DNA from: a virus
Strand: one strand, 5' to 3'
Length of the DNA: 23,925 nucleotides
Virus record (IMG/VR): IMGVR_UViG_3300047095_001742
Coordinates: 1-23,925 of that record
Part shown: positions 7,321-15,628 of the stretch, one piece after another
How positions within the stretch are numbered: the stretch's first letter is position 1
Layout: each line of letters starts with the position of its first letter
The notes under the pieces: model-generated
Told to the model about the DNA's origin: nothing
Seen by the model: the letters and a program-made list of their open reading frames with translations, nothing else
Databases searched by the model: none
Program-made: the position numbers and the translations under genes

Positions 7321-8030
7321 TGAAAAATAAAGCAACCCATTACTTTATAATTGGTTCTTTTGTTACTCTATATCTTTTAGTATCAATTATTTCAACGATT
7401 CACGTAATCGACTTTTTTAAATTATCAAATCCTACGTGGTTAGCAGTTTCTCTTGCAATTGGTTTTGAAGTTGGTGCAGCTGCATCCCTAGCATCTCTTA
7501 TTATTTTAGAAAAAATGAATAAAGGTATTGTTTGGGGACTTTTTATTCTTTTAACTGCAATGCAGGCAATGGGAAATACCTATTATGCATTTTCTCATCT
7601 TGAAAATTTTACGGGCTGGATTGAACTGTTTGGACTTCAAGAAGAAGACTTAATTTATCAAAAGAGAATACTTGCAATTATTTCAGGTGCAGTTTTACCG
7701 GTGGTTGCACTAGGTTTCATTAAATCTCTAGTTGACTATATTAAACCTACACCAGATCCTATTCAAACTGAACCTATTGTAGAAGAGCCAATTATAGAAG
7801 AACCAATATTGGAACCAGTTGGACCAATTGTCCAAGAAAGCGTCCAAGCCGAGACTCCCAGCAAAGCTCCAAAAGTTAAAAAAAAGACTCAAGTGACCCA
7901 GGAAAAATCTACTGGACCAATTGAAGTTGACTTAACTAAGCCCAAACACATAGATTTACTTGAAATTCCAGACCGAGATACCAGAAGACTTTCGGCAGAT
8001 GAAAGAATTTCACGAGGAATTGTCTCGTAA
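7320..8030 (+). CDS. Four-helix membrane protein with Pro/Glu-rich tail (236 aa)
   Basis: I do not recognise a family. Four membrane segments are visible at about residues 8-30, 39-63, 70-91 and 117-135. A cytoplasmic-type tail of about 100 residues follows. It begins with near-repeats of an EPIxEEP unit (about 145-165), then has a Lys-rich patch (KAPKVKKKTQ) and ends in a charged segment (DRDTRRLSADERISRG). The extended, alternating Pro-Glu tail suggests a spacer tethering a short C-terminal interaction motif. It is coupled to the preceding membrane gene by TAATG and is the third membrane protein in a row, so the three may form one complex. Holin, superinfection-exclusion and host-membrane remodelling are all possible roles; none can be chosen from the sequence. 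Confidence 0.75.
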   Translation: MKNKATHYFIIGSFVTLYLLVSIISTIHVIDFFKLSNPTWLAVSLAIGFEVGAAASLASLIILEKMNKGIVWGLFILLTAMQAMGNTYYAFSHLENFTGWIELFGLQEEDLIYQKRILAIISGAVLPVVALGFIKSLVDYIKPTPDPIQTEPIVEEPIIEEPILEPVGPIVQESVQAETPSKAPKVKKKTQVTQEKSTGPIEVDLTKPKHIDLLEIPDRDTRRLSADERISRGIVS

Positions 8031-8036
8031 ATCGAA

Positions 8037-8052
8037 GGTAAATAATAAAAAG
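8037..8052 (+). promoter_or_regulatory. T4-late-like promoter motif before the 8064 virion-type gene
   Basis: GGTAAATAATAAAAAG is the late-type motif with G in place of A at the second core position. It lies 19 nt before the ATG at 8064. It sits between CGAAG (8033-8037) and CTTCG (8055-8059), which could pair as a 5-bp stem. Confidence 0.55.
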
Positions 8053-8063
8053 AACTTCGGCTA

Positions 8064-8832
8064 ATGTCTTACATTAAATTTAAAGGTGATCCAAGCTATA
8101 AAAGAGTCAATTCTGGCATGGCTAAACTATGTGACCCAGTGCCTGTCAAAAAGTCAGTTCGACTTATTGATAACTGTTTTTCAATTGTAGACAAAAATGT
8201 TAGTCAAGCAGATCTTTGCGACTTTGGTAAACTGGCATATCCAGCAGATTCTTATGTTAAACAGGAATTAGAAATATGTCAAGGCGAAAACGTTATTGTT
8301 TTTGGTAATAATTTAGTTGGCGGAACTACCGCAACTTCTTCAACTACTCTTAATAGTACTGCTGTGGTTACGGCTTCAGTTAATGCATTAATCAGAATCG
8401 GTAGCACGGTTTCCGGTAGCGGAATTGCTGATGGAACTACCGTTACTGCAGTTAATGGAACAGCTATAACTTTATCTAAGGCTGCTACTGCAACCAATGC
8501 AAGTGTAGTATTAACCTTTGTTGAAGTTTTAAATCCAAACAAAGCTTACGTAAAAGGGGTAATTATCTATGTAAATTATCCTACACTAGATGAAGATGGT
8601 GCAGAAATTAATCCTTCTGAATATATGTTAACAGGATCTATTTCGTCAATTTTTTCAAATGGTGGAAATAGGTCAAGCCTATATGTACTTTGCGCCAGAG
8701 GCAACAACTGATCCAACTAAGATTATAAACACTTTAACTTTATTAAACCCAAGTTCAAAATTCAGTGTTAAAGTTAGCGTCTTATTAATTAAGACAAAAA
8801 CTGACGTTGACCCAAATAATTGTGATTGCTAA
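8064..8832 (+). pseudogene. Virion-type beta-rich protein with an apparent frameshift near its 3' end
   Basis: The first frame runs from 8064 to a TGA at 8709-8711 (215 residues). The frame one base ahead is open from 8590 to a TAA at 8830-8832 and continues as convincing protein, including FAPEATTDPTKIINTLTLLN and a beta strand KFSVKVSVLLIK. That TAA overlaps the next ATG as TAATG, the junction style used elsewhere here, so the full product should be about 255 residues. The switch must fall between about 8590 and 8708; a T6 run at 8650-8655 is the likeliest spot for one extra base. The middle (about residues 88-152) is a Thr/Ser/Ala-rich beta module of the kind seen in phage structural proteins (GTTVTAVNGTAITLS). 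The late-type promoter and neighbours suggest a virion component; no specific family was recognised. A sequencing error, a real mutation or programmed frameshifting remain possible. Confidence 0.65.
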
Positions 8833-9284
8833 TGAGACCAGTAATGTCATATGGACAAAAGAATAACTTTATAAGCAGTATTCCATTTCAAGGAAGAGGC
8901 GATTTTGGTTTTGTTGCATCTCAATCAAATTTTACTCCAGGTATTACAATTAAATTATTACCACTGGCAGATCTTTCGTTACCACAAGAGGTTGAGATTT
9001 CAGAGTTTGACCAACTGGTAAATGATTTAAATGACCAATTTAGACTAGGAAAAAGACTTAGTGGCGTTGAAGTAAACACTCAACATCAAAAAGGCGGTTC
9101 TAACAAGATATTTGGTAGATTTATGGGATTTGAACTTGATAGAAAACACCAGGTTATTAGAGCATTTATTAGAGACTCTATTTCTAATAAAAGGGTTGAA
9201 GTTTATCCTGCCTCGCTAATGACAGTTAACGAAGCTACATCCCATCACACAAAAACTTTTATGCAGTTTTTAATACAAGATTAG
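8832..9284 (+). CDS. Unknown protein, probable virion or assembly role (150 aa)
   Basis: I do not recognise this protein. I take the ATG at 8832 rather than the TTG at 8826 because it forms a TAATG overlap with the end of the preceding frame, as at 6521 and 7320. The sequence has no membrane segment. It has a Gly/Phe-rich start (FQGRGDFGFVASQSNF), an acidic helix (about 48-66), then a beta-rich region with GRFMGFELDRKHQVIRAFI, and ends at FMQFLIQD. It lies between a probable virion protein and a gp26-like baseplate protein, so a tail or baseplate role is the natural guess. Confidence 0.7.
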   Translation: MRPVMSYGQKNNFISSIPFQGRGDFGFVASQSNFTPGITIKLLPLADLSLPQEVEISEFDQLVNDLNDQFRLGKRLSGVEVNTQHQKGGSNKIFGRFMGFELDRKHQVIRAFIRDSISNKRVEVYPASLMTVNEATSHHTKTFMQFLIQD

Positions 9285-9303
9285 AAAGGTCTGTATTAAT
9301 ATA

Positions 9304-10257
9304 ATGCAAGAAATCGATCCAATTAAGGCCCAAGAATACTTAGACACAAGAGACCAAGAGTCTGGTGTTAACACAGTAGCGACCGCGCCTAAATCAAAAA
9401 CCAAAAAGAAAGAATCACTTTCTCAACCCAATGAACTAGGTTGGAAAAACATTCCATTGGAAAATCTTCCAAGTAAAGGAAAATTCTATTTAGATAATTT
9501 TAGTCTAGCTATTAGATCAGCGACTGTTGCTGAAGTTAGACACTGGTCAACAATTGATGAAACTGATATGCTTTCAATTGATGATCAATTAAACTATATT
9601 TTAGAGCGTTGCGCTGAAATTAGAATAGATGAAGAGGAAGTTTCATGGAAAGAACTTTTAGAAATTGATAGATTTTTTATCATATTTAAAATTCAAGAAC
9701 TAACCTTTCCAAATGGTGAAAATCAATTACCACATAGATTTGAATGCTCATGCTCAGAACCTAAATATTCTGAAAAACTTCCAATTGAAAGTTCAATGCT
9801 TAGAATATTTGATTTTCCAGAAGAACTTGATCAATTTTATTCGCCAGAGGATCGTGCGTATGTAATTAAATCAGAAAAAATGAATGCTGAGTTTAATCTA
9901 TACTTACCAACTCTAGGTACAATGAATAGACTTAGAGAAATTATTATAGAATTAACTGCTAAGGGATTGGAAGTAGATAAAGCCTTTATTAAAGTGGTTC
10001 CATATTTAATTGGTAATTGGGAATCTTTAAATATTTCAACCTATTCTGCGCTAAATCAGGATTCTTTAACTTGGAATATTCCAAAGTTTACGTTTATTTC
10101 AAAGTTTGCAGATGAAATACAAAAATCTAAAAAACAGTTACTTAAAGCAGATTGTCCAAATTGTGAATCTAAAATAGACTCACGAATTTTTTTGGACTCC
10201 AGCTTCACTGTCAAAGATCTTTTCCTTATTTCAACTGGATTTAGTGAACTTGTTTGA
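9304..10257 (+). CDS. Baseplate hub protein, T4 gp26-like (317 aa)
   Basis: This is probably a baseplate hub or hub-assembly protein of the T4 gp26 family. The telling region is LPSKGKFYLDNFSLAIRSAT (55-74), followed by an aspartate-rich helix and LLEIDRFFIIFKIQELTFPN (118-137), then a Cys-containing segment (Cys148, Cys150). The gp26 family has the same order: LPS-G-Y, beta strands, a D-x-x-Y/F-hydrophobic helix, then a Cys-containing strand. A second pair, Cys284 and Cys287 (CPNC), could complete a zinc site. T4 gp26 is shorter (208 residues); the extra length here is a basic N-terminal tail and the C-terminal third. It ends by overlapping the start of the next small gene, a layout common for tail assembly genes. 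Confidence 0.6.
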   Translation: MQEIDPIKAQEYLDTRDQESGVNTVATAPKSKTKKKESLSQPNELGWKNIPLENLPSKGKFYLDNFSLAIRSATVAEVRHWSTIDETDMLSIDDQLNYILERCAEIRIDEEEVSWKELLEIDRFFIIFKIQELTFPNGENQLPHRFECSCSEPKYSEKLPIESSMLRIFDFPEELDQFYSPEDRAYVIKSEKMNAEFNLYLPTLGTMNRLREIIIELTAKGLEVDKAFIKVVPYLIGNWESLNISTYSALNQDSLTWNIPKFTFISKFADEIQKSKKQLLKADCPNCESKIDSRIFLDSSFTVKDLFLISTGFSELV

Positions 10258-10435
10258 AACTAACAAGTTCTTGGCGGTGAAGCTGAATCAATCACTAGAT
10301 GTATTGTACAGTCTTCCATTTTATGAATATTCAATTTACCTTACTATAACAAATAAACAAATTTCTGAAAATAACTCAAGGATTGAATCTGAGCTCGACT
10401 CAGGACCTCCAATTTTACCTAGAAGAATGACGTAA
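10244..10435 (+). CDS. Small protein overlapping the gp26-like gene (63 aa, GTG start)
   Basis: The frame overlaps the end of the gp26-like gene by 14 bases. GTG at 10244 is the best start; a TTG at 10250 is in the same frame. The product has an N-terminal helical segment with LNQSLDVLYSLPFYEYSIYL and a short polar tail. Its place right after a gp26-like gene recalls T4 gene 51 (hub assembly catalyst, also after gene 26) and the short tail-assembly chaperones of other phages. Sequence similarity is too faint to decide. The overlap means translation is probably coupled to the hub gene. Codon use matches the neighbours, which argues against a chance frame. Confidence 0.6.
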   Translation: MNLFETNKFLAVKLNQSLDVLYSLPFYEYSIYLTITNKQISENNSRIESELDSGPPILPRRMT

Positions 10436-10455
10436 CCGATTTTCTAGAAATTTTC

Positions 10456-10471
10456 AATAAATAACAAAAAG
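10456..10471 (+). promoter_or_regulatory. T4-late-like promoter motif before the 10480 gene
   Basis: AATAAATAACAAAAAG repeats 16 bases of the motif at 225 (AATAAATAACAAAAA, then A or G). It lies 16 nt before the ATG at 10480. It is one of the two best copies of the motif in the window. Confidence 0.65.
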
Positions 10472-10479
10472 CAAATCGG

Positions 10480-11538
10480 ATGGAAATTTTTATAGATCTT
10501 GCTAAAATTGCTGGCGGTCAACCTGAATCTACTCTTCCTGGAATAGATTTAAACCTGTCCGGTCTAGTTAATTTTAATAAAGTCGAAACCTCGCCTGGAA
10601 TTATACAAAATCAACTCAAGAATGAGCCAGAATTAATTTCTCCTGGATTCAATCCAATTGAATATTTTGGACAAATTCAAGCAGAATTCGATAAAATTAG
10701 AGCGGCCCAAGCATCATTTTCAGTTAAAGACGATGTTAAGACTTTCCAGGCAGCTCAGCAAAATTCAAATACTGCATTGGATCCAATGGCAGCCTATTTG
10801 GAGCAAAGATTTAATAAAATTGAAACTATTGCAACAAACAATTCTGAATTAAGAGAATTAATACAGGGGACTTCCGACAACAAATTAACAGAAATCCAGA
10901 CGATAGTAAACAGTCCACTTAACCAGGTTGCTGCTATAGAAAAGGAAAGTTCAGTTAATTCAATAACTGATACTATAAACAATTTAGTTGAGATATTAAC
11001 TGACAAAACTCAAACTACATTAATTCAAGAACCTGCTCTTTCTGCAAATACTAAAGAACTTTCATCATCAGAGGAGACTAATATTAATCAAATGTCTCAA
11101 AGTATATCAAGTTTATCTGATACAATTTCGAACTTTGCAACAACCATTATTAATGGTGGAACCCAGTCTACAGTAAATCAATTTAGTTCTACTACTCAAA
11201 ACCTAGCTGAACCAAAAAAGGAGCTTCTTCCAATTACAAAAGAAACAGTTAAACCGGATTTTGCCGCAGCTTCCTTGTCTACTTTACAAGATTTAGCCGC
11301 GATGGGTTCATCTAATGTAAATAATTTATTAACTAATTCAAATTCGCAAATTAATAATACAACAAATTTAGTTAATCCAAACCAAGCCGGACCTAATGTG
11401 ATGAGCTCGGGTCAAACCGAGGAATCTTCTCAAAATCAAGTAGTTATTGCCGGCGGATCCGAGGGTATTTCATCAATATACCTTTTACAGATGTTAAACC
11501 TAATGAAATCTGGGCAGCTTAGAGTTAAAATACAATAA
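10480..11538 (+). CDS. Asn/Gln/Ser-rich probable virion protein (352 aa)
   Basis: I do not recognise a family. After a short N-terminus with two Gly/Pro-rich motifs, residues about 60-200 are helical and coiled-coil prone (EYFGQIQAEFDKIRAAQASF; later LTEIQTIVN). Residues 200-330 are low-complexity, rich in Asn, Gln, Ser and Thr, and end in a hydrophobic helix (GISSIYLLQMLNLMK) near the C-terminus. There are no membrane segments or cysteines. Its own late-type promoter, the gp26-like gene before it and the small coiled-coil gene right after suggest a tail or baseplate component, perhaps a fibrous or spacer protein. That is inferred from context. Confidence 0.7.
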   Translation: MEIFIDLAKIAGGQPESTLPGIDLNLSGLVNFNKVETSPGIIQNQLKNEPELISPGFNPIEYFGQIQAEFDKIRAAQASFSVKDDVKTFQAAQQNSNTALDPMAAYLEQRFNKIETIATNNSELRELIQGTSDNKLTEIQTIVNSPLNQVAAIEKESSVNSITDTINNLVEILTDKTQTTLIQEPALSANTKELSSSEETNINQMSQSISSLSDTISNFATTIINGGTQSTVNQFSSTTQNLAEPKKELLPITKETVKPDFAAASLSTLQDLAAMGSSNVNNLLTNSNSQINNTTNLVNPNQAGPNVMSSGQTEESSQNQVVIAGGSEGISSIYLLQMLNLMKSGQLRVKIQ

Positions 11539-11539
11539 T

Positions 11540-11764
11540 ATGGAAATACCAGTTAAAATTAAAAACGAGGCAAAAAACATTCTTTCAGAATATTCTCAAA
11601 TATTTGGAGAGTTAGAACGTCTTGAAATGATGGCATCAAGCCTAGAATTACAAAAAGACCTATTATTAAGCAGGTTAGAGTCGCTGAGAGATCGCGAACG
11701 CATGCTAATAGATAATATAGGAGAAGTTGATAATAAGATCACACTAAGCGAGCTTTTATCATAA
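11540..11764 (+). CDS. Small coiled-coil protein (74 aa)
   Basis: I do not recognise it by family. Nearly the whole chain is one helical coiled coil with regular Leu/Met spacing (about 12-60; LERLEMMASSLELQKDLLL), charged and cysteine-free. The ATG is 1 nt after the stop of the preceding gene, so the two are co-translated; a partner or chaperone of that protein is a reasonable guess. A possible -10 element for the next gene lies in the 24 nt after its stop. Confidence 0.7.
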   Translation: MEIPVKIKNEAKNILSEYSQIFGELERLEMMASSLELQKDLLLSRLESLRDRERMLIDNIGEVDNKITLSELLS

Positions 11765-11775
11765 CCAAAAAATTA

Positions 11776-11783
11776 GTATAGAG
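11776..11783 (+). promoter_or_regulatory. Possible -10 element before the 686-residue virion protein
   Basis: GTATAGAG resembles GTATAATA, with TATAGA at 11777-11782. The ATG at 11789 comes after a further 6 nt, the same distance as at the glycosyltransferase and ligase starts. The weaker -10 makes this the least certain of the three. Confidence 0.35.
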
Positions 11784-11788
11784 CAAGA

Positions 11789-13849
11789 ATGCAATCTAGA
11801 TTTATTAAGTTAACGGAATACTGTCTGCTAGAGTATCAATACGAATCTCTATCACCATCTAGTCCAATCCTAATAACTTCGCCGTTTTATAAGTTAAAAA
11901 CGGGCGAAAACGAAATATTTTTGTATAACCCAGATTCTGCTCTATATGAAACTGGAAATACTAAAGATTTAACTGTAATTCCAACTTCGACCAATGGTGG
12001 TCGATTTGTCTATCTTGACTCAGAAAACAGTCCAAATTATACTGAATACGAAACAACCCTTAATGAAACAGTTGTTCCAGGCGGATCGATTATTGCAGAT
12101 CGCGCTAGATTCTATATTGCATCAGGTTTCCAATTCACAGAATTTACAAATATGGTCTTATCGGTTAGACAAGACATGAATGACGGCAATGCTTTAATTT
12201 TAGCAAATATTCTATTAAATGCTACAACAATTGGAAATATTCTACTCTATACAACTAGACCATTTATTATTGGTAATACTCTATACGATCGATATATTGA
12301 TATAATTATTCCATCAATAAAAAATATAGATGAGGACTTTTATACTTCCCCAAACCAGGCAAATACATTTGAATATCAAATAACTAATGGTGTTGGATTA
12401 GTTAAGAATAACCCAATTACTATAAACTTATTTGAATGTGCATTTGGTCCAGATCTAAGAACAGCTGATGAGATTTATACAACCGTTGATATTACACGTT
12501 CTTATAACGCTCAAATTTCTCAAGCAAACGATTTTGATTTAGTTGGTGCAAAAATTAGAGAAGCTTCAGATGGAGACTACTTAGAGTTTTTTGCAACTTG
12601 GAATCAAGGTTTTCCGGAAGAATTTATTGGAATTCTTGAGAAAAGATCAGGTCAAAGCTGGATAATTTTCCATCAACTTACAAGATTAGAACAAATTGGT
12701 TCAAGTTTTGTTCAAAGTGGAGAGGCAACATTTTTCCAAGAAACCAACTTTGATGAGCCGTTAATTTACAGACCAATTCTTAAAAATGCAAATGAGGCTG
12801 TTACAATGGCAGTCGACTATTCAGTTAGACTTGTAAATAGAGTAACTAACGAACAAATTATTAGAACTGCTTCACTAACCGTAGTTAACCCAAACAAATA
12901 TGGAAAATCTCTACTTAAGTTAGATTTAGCAGACAAACCTAATTCATATAAAATTTCAAATATTGTCGTAAAGAAATTAACAGACGGTTTTCAGGTTTAT
13001 AATGATCCAGCAATGGTTAAAGCTGCAGCTGCCCCAGCGCCAACTACGACTGCGGTAGTTGAGCCAACTGTTATAACTAATACAGTTACTCAATATGTTC
13101 CAGTATTTTATCAACAAAATACAGTCGCGGTTTCTCAAATTAGCCACTTAATTAGAACTGGAAAAACGACAGATCTAGCATTTGGCCAAGGCAAATTATC
13201 GATTGCAGTAACACCATTTGATAATACGTTTAAGTTTCAGGTAAAAACTGAATCGACTTCTAACCAAGGAACAGTTAAACTAAATAATATGGATCTAACT
13301 CAATTTAGTGGATTTGAATTAGTGTTTGGCTCAGCTTCTTCTAAGATAAGTATTGCTAATGTTACAGACCAAGCTCAAGTTAACTCAAATCTTGGTGAAA
13401 TTCTTTTTAAAGTTGATGCAACTACAACCTCAAAGATTCAAAACTTGGATGACCCTAAATTCTATATTGTTACCGTTGGAAAAGACGGCAGTCGATCCGC
13501 TCTATACACCGGAAAATGGTATAAATCTGATGATGTTACTAAAGCAGCCGATGATAATTCAGCAGAATTAGCAGTTGCTAAAAAACAGGTAGATTTAGCC
13601 GATACCGTAGCGTCTCTTCAAGAAAGAATAGGTCAACTTGAAACAGAAAACGCTAACTTAAGAAATGCTACTGTTAATATAAAAGTTTCTCAACCAGCCG
13701 GCTCAGTAGTTGACACTGGCGTAACTGATAATCCAATTACATTAACCAGACCAGTTTCAGGATATGGTAAGATGAAATATGGTAAGAACTTTGGTAGACC
13801 AGGATCTGGCGGAATGTTTATTGAAGATGCTACACAGACTCAATTCTAA
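11789..13849 (+). CDS. Large beta-rich virion protein with C-terminal coiled coil (686 aa)
   Basis: This is probably a structural protein of the tail, neck or fibres; I cannot name a family. Residues 1-410 are mostly beta-strand-like with few charged clusters. A Pro/Ala/Thr-rich linker follows at about 411-440 (AAPAPTTTAVVEPTVITN). A second beta domain (about 440-585) contains SHLIRTGKTTDLAFGQGKLS. A coiled coil (about 588-628) has ETENANLRN. The Gly/Lys-rich tail contains SGYGKMKYGKNFGRPGSGGM. A coiled coil after beta domains fits trimeric fibre-like proteins. It lies between late-type genes and is followed by a late promoter. The A/P/T linker could mark a domain-swapping point. Confidence 0.75.
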   Translation: MQSRFIKLTEYCLLEYQYESLSPSSPILITSPFYKLKTGENEIFLYNPDSALYETGNTKDLTVIPTSTNGGRFVYLDSENSPNYTEYETTLNETVVPGGSIIADRARFYIASGFQFTEFTNMVLSVRQDMNDGNALILANILLNATTIGNILLYTTRPFIIGNTLYDRYIDIIIPSIKNIDEDFYTSPNQANTFEYQITNGVGLVKNNPITINLFECAFGPDLRTADEIYTTVDITRSYNAQISQANDFDLVGAKIREASDGDYLEFFATWNQGFPEEFIGILEKRSGQSWIIFHQLTRLEQIGSSFVQSGEATFFQETNFDEPLIYRPILKNANEAVTMAVDYSVRLVNRVTNEQIIRTASLTVVNPNKYGKSLLKLDLADKPNSYKISNIVVKKLTDGFQVYNDPAMVKAAAAPAPTTTAVVEPTVITNTVTQYVPVFYQQNTVAVSQISHLIRTGKTTDLAFGQGKLSIAVTPFDNTFKFQVKTESTSNQGTVKLNNMDLTQFSGFELVFGSASSKISIANVTDQAQVNSNLGEILFKVDATTTSKIQNLDDPKFYIVTVGKDGSRSALYTGKWYKSDDVTKAADDNSAELAVAKKQVDLADTVASLQERIGQLETENANLRNATVNIKVSQPAGSVVDTGVTDNPITLTRPVSGYGKMKYGKNFGRPGSGGMFIEDATQTQF

Positions 13850-13888
13850 TCAATTACCTTAATCCAGTGAATCGCTATATAAGGCACA

Positions 13889-13905
13889 GATAAATAATAA
13901 AAAAT
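13889..13905 (+). promoter_or_regulatory. T4-late-like promoter motif before the 540-residue protein
   Basis: GATAAATAATAAAAAAT is a strong copy of the late-type motif. It lies 21 nt before the ATG at 13918. Together with the terminator at 15567 it makes the next gene a one-gene transcription unit. Confidence 0.65.
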
Positions 13906-13917
13906 AGATCGTCTATA

Positions 13918-15540
13918 ATGAACGACTTAACAAAAAACTTAATCAAAGAATTAAAAGCAGCTCACGCTGTATCTGAAAGCAGAATGCTACAGATGTTCGT
14001 CGCTGGCCTTGAAGCCAACGTTAATGCTTCTGGTAACATCGAGCAAGCGCTAGTCGATCTAGCTGAAGTTAGTGAAAAGCTACAAAATACTGAACTTGAT
14101 GCTATCGTTAAGAAATTTAACGAAATGTCAAATACTCCAGCTAAAAAGTTAAAAATGATTGAAAATGGTGCAGCAGTTCTTCCAAAGATTGCACAAATCA
14201 AAGAATCTGCAGCATACGCAGATCCTATCTTTAAAACTGTAGTTGCTGGCCTTGAAAAATATGCAATGGTAAATCCTGAGCCAATCATTATTGAATCAGT
14301 TATTGCAAAACTTAAACCATTTTCATTTGACTCGACTGTTAAATCAGTAGTATCAGATTTAACTACTTACGTAGAAGAAAATCGTGCAACACTTGCAATC
14401 TTTAATACTATTGCAGATTTAAAGAAAGCGCCTAATGCTTACTATGCTCAAGTTTGCGAAAAATTAGAAGGAGCAATTCTTGAAGGTAGAACTTCAGTTG
14501 ATGCCTTAACTATGATTTTAGCTGAAGCTACTGCTCAACCAGTTATTAAAAATATTCTTAATAAACTTTCACAGTTTGAATCAACTAAAATTAATCCAGT
14601 AGTTGGAGTTTATACTAGAACTGCAAACGGAGTTAGAGTTTTAATTGAGAATCATATTATTGATATGAACGATGAAGAAGAAGCCGAAATGGTTCCTTTC
14701 TCATCTCTTCCACAAGAAGACGAGTTTACTCAAACTGCAAAAGCTTACACTGATTTAGGTTTTAAACCTACTGAACATGGTGTTGAAGCTAAAGGTAAAG
14801 CAAATACTATTGCATTTAAAGTTTCTCCAGAAGGTGAAGTTTCATTTGAAATCAATGGTAAAGTTGCAGAAGACTTAAATAGCTCTGAAATTTACAAAAC
14901 TTTAGTTGTTGAAACTATTTCATTTAAGCAAAATGTTGCAAAGATTTTAGAAAATGCAAACATGATTGCTCAATTTGAATTTGTTCAAAGATTTGTTACT
15001 GAAGGCGCACAAAGCTATGCAATCAATACTGATAAAGCTGGTATTTTTGTTTTAGACAGACAAGGTCTTAAGAAATACGATACATTAGGTTTCCACAAAT
15101 ATGTTGCTGAGACTTTTAAATATGATGTAAGTGATCTTTTTGCAATTCAACTTTCCGAAAGACAAGAATTTATTAAGAGTGTTAACGAAAGAAAAGCGGT
15201 AATCCAATCTGATATTGCTAAATTAGAAGAGTCAATCGCTCAATTAGATTCAGTAATTGAAGATGCTGACGAAGAAACTCAAGATCAATTAGAAACTCTT
15301 AAACATACTATTAATTCAAGTATAGTAGGTCTTAAAGATGAGTATCTTTCACTAGATGATAGTTTAGAAACAGATCCTATGCTAGGTTCAAACGGTACTA
15401 AATATACAGTAGGTCAAAGTGTAATGCACAATGGCGAACCAGTTGAAATTAGCGGAGTTACTGCAGATGGTTTATACCAATTAAGCAATGGCGAAACCGT
15501 TAAAGAAGACGAGATCCTGCCAGAAGTTGAAACTATGTAA
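13918..15540 (+). CDS. Unrecognised protein in its own late transcription unit, probably abundant (540 aa)
   Basis: I do not recognise this protein. The N-terminal 230 residues are helical (SESRMLQMFVAGLEANV onward, Ala/Glu-rich). A mixed middle follows. Another helical, acidic coiled-coil stretch lies at about 420-480 (DIAKLEESIAQLDSVIEDAD). The C-terminus is a short SH3/KOW-like beta segment (VGQSVMHNGEPVEISGVTAD). It has no cysteine-rich motif or membrane segment. Codons look more uniformly chosen than in its neighbours. It has its own late-type promoter and a strong terminator, so I infer high late expression and a virion or scaffold role. Confidence 0.75.
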   Translation: MNDLTKNLIKELKAAHAVSESRMLQMFVAGLEANVNASGNIEQALVDLAEVSEKLQNTELDAIVKKFNEMSNTPAKKLKMIENGAAVLPKIAQIKESAAYADPIFKTVVAGLEKYAMVNPEPIIIESVIAKLKPFSFDSTVKSVVSDLTTYVEENRATLAIFNTIADLKKAPNAYYAQVCEKLEGAILEGRTSVDALTMILAEATAQPVIKNILNKLSQFESTKINPVVGVYTRTANGVRVLIENHIIDMNDEEEAEMVPFSSLPQEDEFTQTAKAYTDLGFKPTEHGVEAKGKANTIAFKVSPEGEVSFEINGKVAEDLNSSEIYKTLVVETISFKQNVAKILENANMIAQFEFVQRFVTEGAQSYAINTDKAGIFVLDRQGLKKYDTLGFHKYVAETFKYDVSDLFAIQLSERQEFIKSVNERKAVIQSDIAKLEESIAQLDSVIEDADEETQDQLETLKHTINSSIVGLKDEYLSLDDSLETDPMLGSNGTKYTVGQSVMHNGEPVEISGVTADGLYQLSNGETVKEDEILPEVETM

Positions 15541-15566
15541 TTTTTTAATATTTTAAATATTTTTAG

Positions 15567-15591
15567 AGCCCGAGGTAACTCGGGCTTTTTT
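15567..15591 (+). terminator. Intrinsic terminator after the 540-residue gene
   Basis: An 8-bp perfect stem AGCCCGAG/CTCGGGCT (15567-15574 and 15579-15586) closes a GTAA (GNRA-type) tetraloop and is followed by a T-run to 15591. The GTATAATA promoter follows 5 nt later. Confidence 0.92.
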
Positions 15592-15595
15592 ATTA

Positions 15596-15603
15596 GTATA
15601 ATA
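15596..15603 (+). promoter_or_regulatory. GTATAATA promoter before the FkbM methyltransferase
   Basis: TTAGTATAATA directly follows the terminator. The perfect TATAAT is at 15597-15602, with a leader of about 20 nt to the ATG at 15629. No clear -35 box was seen. Confidence 0.6.
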
Positions 15604-15628
15604 TTCTAAACATACTTAAAGTAGTAAC

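Noticed and set aside
8688-8693. CTTTGC as a programmed +1 frameshift site
   Set aside because: It resembles the prfB slip site but lacks the in-frame stop that drives it. A T6 run nearby is a simpler explanation, so I report a frame disruption and do not claim programmed shifting.
9293-9300. GTATTAAT before the gp26-like gene as another GTATAATA promoter
   Set aside because: The -10 match is poor and the spacing to ATG 9304 is too short compared with the other sites.
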